The position numbers and the translations under genes are program-made. A DNA stretch of 6,942 bases from UBA11606 sp039188975 (GTDB lineage: Bacteria; Actinomycetota; Acidimicrobiia; Acidimicrobiales; Aldehydirespiratoraceae): positions 1 through 6,942 of the forward strand of contig JBCCYT010000207.1 in NCBI GenBank assembly GCA_039188975.1, given 5' to 3'. Below the pieces are notes generated by a model. It did not search any database. It saw only the letters and a list, made by a program, of their open reading frames with translations, and was not told the DNA's origin. Of this stretch, positions 5,637-6,942 are shown piece by piece. Numbering within the stretch: position 1 is the stretch's first letter; each line of letters starts with the position of its first letter.

Positions 5637-6695
5637 TCACGGCGGCGGGCGTCGGCCTGCGAGTTCGTAGGTCCAGTCGACGATGTCGTCGACCGGGTCT
5701 GCGCACCAGGCCAACATGCGGGCCCGCCCCTCTGCGTGACGAGCGGTTGTGGTCGAGAGGTTGGCGAGCACCTGATCGAGTTCCGCGAAGAAGCTGTCCT
5801 CTTCGGTGAGAAGAAAGGCCTTCGTCAGTCCCCAGCGTTCTTCGAGTTCGACCTGGTAGGGGTGGCGGCCCGCCCAGGTGTTGAATCGCAACGACGGGGT
5901 ACCGAGCACGCCAGCCTCTGAGCACACCGACTGGCTGTCGCCGACCACGAGGTCAGCGGCGGCGAGGACATGGTGGAAGCGCTCTGCCCGCGTTCGGAGA
6001 CGGCGGCTGTCGAGTTCCGCGGGCAAGCTCTGCTCGGCTGAGATCAGTACCGTGCCCGTCGACGAGAGGCGATCGATCACCCGATCGATCTGGGCTCTGG
6101 TCATCCCTCGTTCGTTGCGGTCATGGCTGGCGGTGAACGCCGTGAGCCGCAGCAGATGGAACCGTTCGTCGGCGCCCAGACCGAGCTCAGAACGGATGGC
6201 AGGGTCGGGCGTGAAGCGCGACGGGTGGAGATAGAAGAGTTCCTTGTAGCCCCGGTAGCGCCGGTGGTTGGAGCCGTAGCGGGCGGTGGTGGCGGTGGGG
6301 CTGGTGACGAGGTTCGCCAGCGGCCCGGCCACATAGAAGAGCAGGCCAGCAACATGGCCGTCATCGGTGTCGTAGAGCACCGGTGTCCGGGTGAGTCGAC
6401 CGATGTGGACGCCGGCGGGGGAGCGGGTGAGAATCACGTCGGGGCGAAACGATCGAACGGCGTGCCACACCGCCCGATCGCGGCCGATCAGTTCGCGAGC
6501 GAGCGTCCACGGGGTTGTGCCGGCGACGGGGCCGGGCACGTGCGGGCGACCGCGAGCGTCGAGCAACTCAATCACCGAGTCCTTGCCCGGGCGGGAGATC
6601 CACAGCGTCTCTTCGCCCGCCGTCACGAGCCGGTCCTCAACTGCACCCAGCGTCCACACGTCGGCCGGGTGGACAGCGTCGAGGAGCACGCGCAT
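5637..6695 (-). CDS. DUF354-family GT-B-fold protein
   Basis: A 352-residue protein that resembles the DUF354 family, predicted to share the two-Rossmann (GT-B) fold of UDP-GlcNAc 2-epimerases and glycosyltransferases; its reaction is not established. Visible family features are the N-terminal MRVLLDAVHPADVW (compare the usual I-D-I-x-H-P-A-H-V), PDVILTRSPA (85-94), YDTDDGH (108-114), the strong GYKELFYLHP signature (149-158) followed by FTPDP, LLRLTAFTASHD, and GDSQSVCSEAGVLGTPS (252-268) where nucleotide-sugar enzymes bind phosphate. It is probably cytoplasmic or membrane-peripheral, with no signal peptide. The ATG at 6695 is preferred because the family fold begins there; a start at 6743 would add 16 Gly/Arg-rich residues. 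No ribosome-binding site precedes it. It converges on hspR and diverges from the egtB-like gene, so it is a separate unit. A cell-surface polysaccharide role is plausible only by family. Confidence 0.85.
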   Translation of the reverse strand: MRVLLDAVHPADVWTLGAVEDRLVTAGEETLWISRPGKDSVIELLDARGRPHVPGPVAGTTPWTLARELIGRDRAVWHAVRSFRPDVILTRSPAGVHIGRLTRTPVLYDTDDGHVAGLLFYVAGPLANLVTSPTATTARYGSNHRRYRGYKELFYLHPSRFTPDPAIRSELGLGADERFHLLRLTAFTASHDRNERGMTRAQIDRVIDRLSSTGTVLISAEQSLPAELDSRRLRTRAERFHHVLAAADLVVGDSQSVCSEAGVLGTPSLRFNTWAGRHPYQVELEERWGLTKAFLLTEEDSFFAELDQVLANLSTTTARHAEGRARMLAWCADPVDDIVDWTYELAGRRPPP

Positions 6696-6704
6696 GCGTC
6701 GCGA

Positions 6705-6710
6705 ACCGTA
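6705..6710 (-). promoter_or_regulatory. Candidate -10 element for the DUF354 gene
   Basis: On the minus strand this reads TACGGT, a TANNNT-type -10, ending 9 bases before the ATG at 6695. It would give a leader of only a few bases, agreeing with the lack of any Shine-Dalgarno sequence there. No clear -35 is seen, so this is a weak prediction. Confidence 0.35.
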
Positions 6711-6730
6711 GCGCCCGCCGCCGGGAGCAC

Positions 6731-6764
6731 GGCCCGATCCCACATGTCGGGATGAAATCGGGCC
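6731..6764. repeat. Nested inverted repeats between divergent genes
   Basis: GGCCCGAT (6731-6738) and ATCGGGCC (6757-6764) form a perfect 8-base inverted repeat with an 18-base spacer. Inside lies a second pair, ATCCC (6737-6741) and GGGAT (6749-6753), around the palindrome ACATGT (6742-6747). The region separates the starts of the DUF354 gene and the egtB-like gene. It could be an operator serving both or a cruciform/hairpin; no known regulator site is recognised. Confidence 0.45.
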
Positions 6765-6777
6765 GCTGCCGGGTTGT

Positions 6778-6783
6778 TAGGTT
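6778..6783 (+). promoter_or_regulatory. Candidate -10 element for the egtB-like gene
   Basis: TAGGTT fits TANNNT and lies 34 bases before the GTG at 6818, which would give a leader of about 28 bases. No good -35 is present at 17 bases upstream. GGAG (6808-6811), 6 bases before the GTG, could serve as the ribosome-binding site. Confidence 0.3.
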
Positions 6784-6817
6784 TGGAGGCCGCCCCCGAT
6801 CCCCTCCGGAGCCCACC

Positions 6818-6942
6818 GTGCCCAGCATCGATTCTCCCGCAACCACCGGGTCGCTCGTCGACCGTTTCTTGGAGGTTCGGGCGCAAACCGAGGCGCTTGC
6901 TGCACCACTGACACCCGAGGACCAGCAGGTCCAGTCGATGCC
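6818..6942 (+). CDS. egtB: Probable ergothioneine sulfoxide synthase EgtB (3'-truncated)
   Basis: Only the first 41 codons are in the window; the gene runs off the right edge. The residues RFLEVRAQTEALAAPL, TPEDQQVQSMP match the start of the DinB-like domain of EgtB, the iron(II)-dependent enzyme that couples hercynine to a sulfur donor (gamma-glutamylcysteine in mycobacteria, cysteine in some others) to make ergothioneine, a thiol antioxidant common in actinobacteria. In that family PLxPEDxxVQSMPDASPxKWHLAHT is typical, and the window stops within it. The GTG at 6818 is preferred, since it places 15 residues before the conserved helix and has GGAG 6 bases upstream. An in-frame ATG at 6752 would add 22 basic residues and is less likely. 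The catalytic iron-binding and C-terminal FGE-type domains are outside the window, so the name rests on a short N-terminal match. Confidence 0.75.
   Translation, partial: MPSIDSPATTGSLVDRFLEVRAQTEALAAPLTPEDQQVQSM

Noticed and set aside
5629..5649. A hairpin CCCGC/GCGGG as the hspR terminator
   Set aside because: The stem is only 5 base pairs with an 11-base loop, lies partly inside the DUF354 coding end, and has no T-run.
6123..6755. A plus-strand open frame of 210 codons opposite the DUF354 gene
   Set aside because: It is Gly/Val/Arg-rich without motifs, while the opposite strand encodes a recognisable family signature.

Overview
The window is GC-rich bacterial chromosomal DNA from a probable actinobacterium. 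The evidence is the gene order dnaK-grpE-dnaJ-hspR, a HAIR-like operator upstream of dnaK, a DnaK without the extra nucleotide-binding-domain segment seen in proteobacterial DnaK, and a nearby gene that starts like ergothioneine-synthesis egtB. A deep-branching actinobacterium such as an Acidimicrobiia member is my guess, from general protein resemblance only. No mobile element, CRISPR array, RNA gene or new defence-like system is visible, and no stretch longer than 151 bases lacks a gene.

Layout. Positions 1-751 hold the 3' part of an unrecognised helical, Ala-rich protein that begins outside the window. Positions 787-1590 encode a classical short-chain dehydrogenase/reductase, probably read from a nearly leaderless mRNA. 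A 151-base intergenic region (1591-1741) carries a hairpin after the dehydrogenase, a HAIR-like inverted repeat, and an exact GGGAAT-N18-GTT match to the sigma-R/SigH type of ECF promoter. The heat-shock operon follows: dnaK (1742-3577), grpE (3574-4113, 4-base overlap with dnaK), dnaJ (4127-5233) and hspR (5243-5623). A minus-strand gene of the DUF354 family (5637-6695) converges on hspR with a 13-base gap. A 122-base divergent region (6696-6817) contains nested inverted repeats. At the right edge (6818 onward) a plus-strand gene starts that looks like egtB, cut by the window end.

How the genes work together. DnaK, GrpE and DnaJ form the Hsp70 folding machine: DnaJ delivers clients and stimulates ATP hydrolysis, and GrpE exchanges nucleotide. 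HspR is the MerR-family repressor that, in Streptomyces and Mycobacterium, binds HAIR sequences upstream of dnaK with help from DnaK, so that free DnaK reports on folding load. The ECF-type promoter suggests a second, positive input from thiol-oxidative or heat stress. The most interesting feature of the window is this dual control region. The adjacent ergothioneine gene fits a redox-stress theme, but any functional link is inference.
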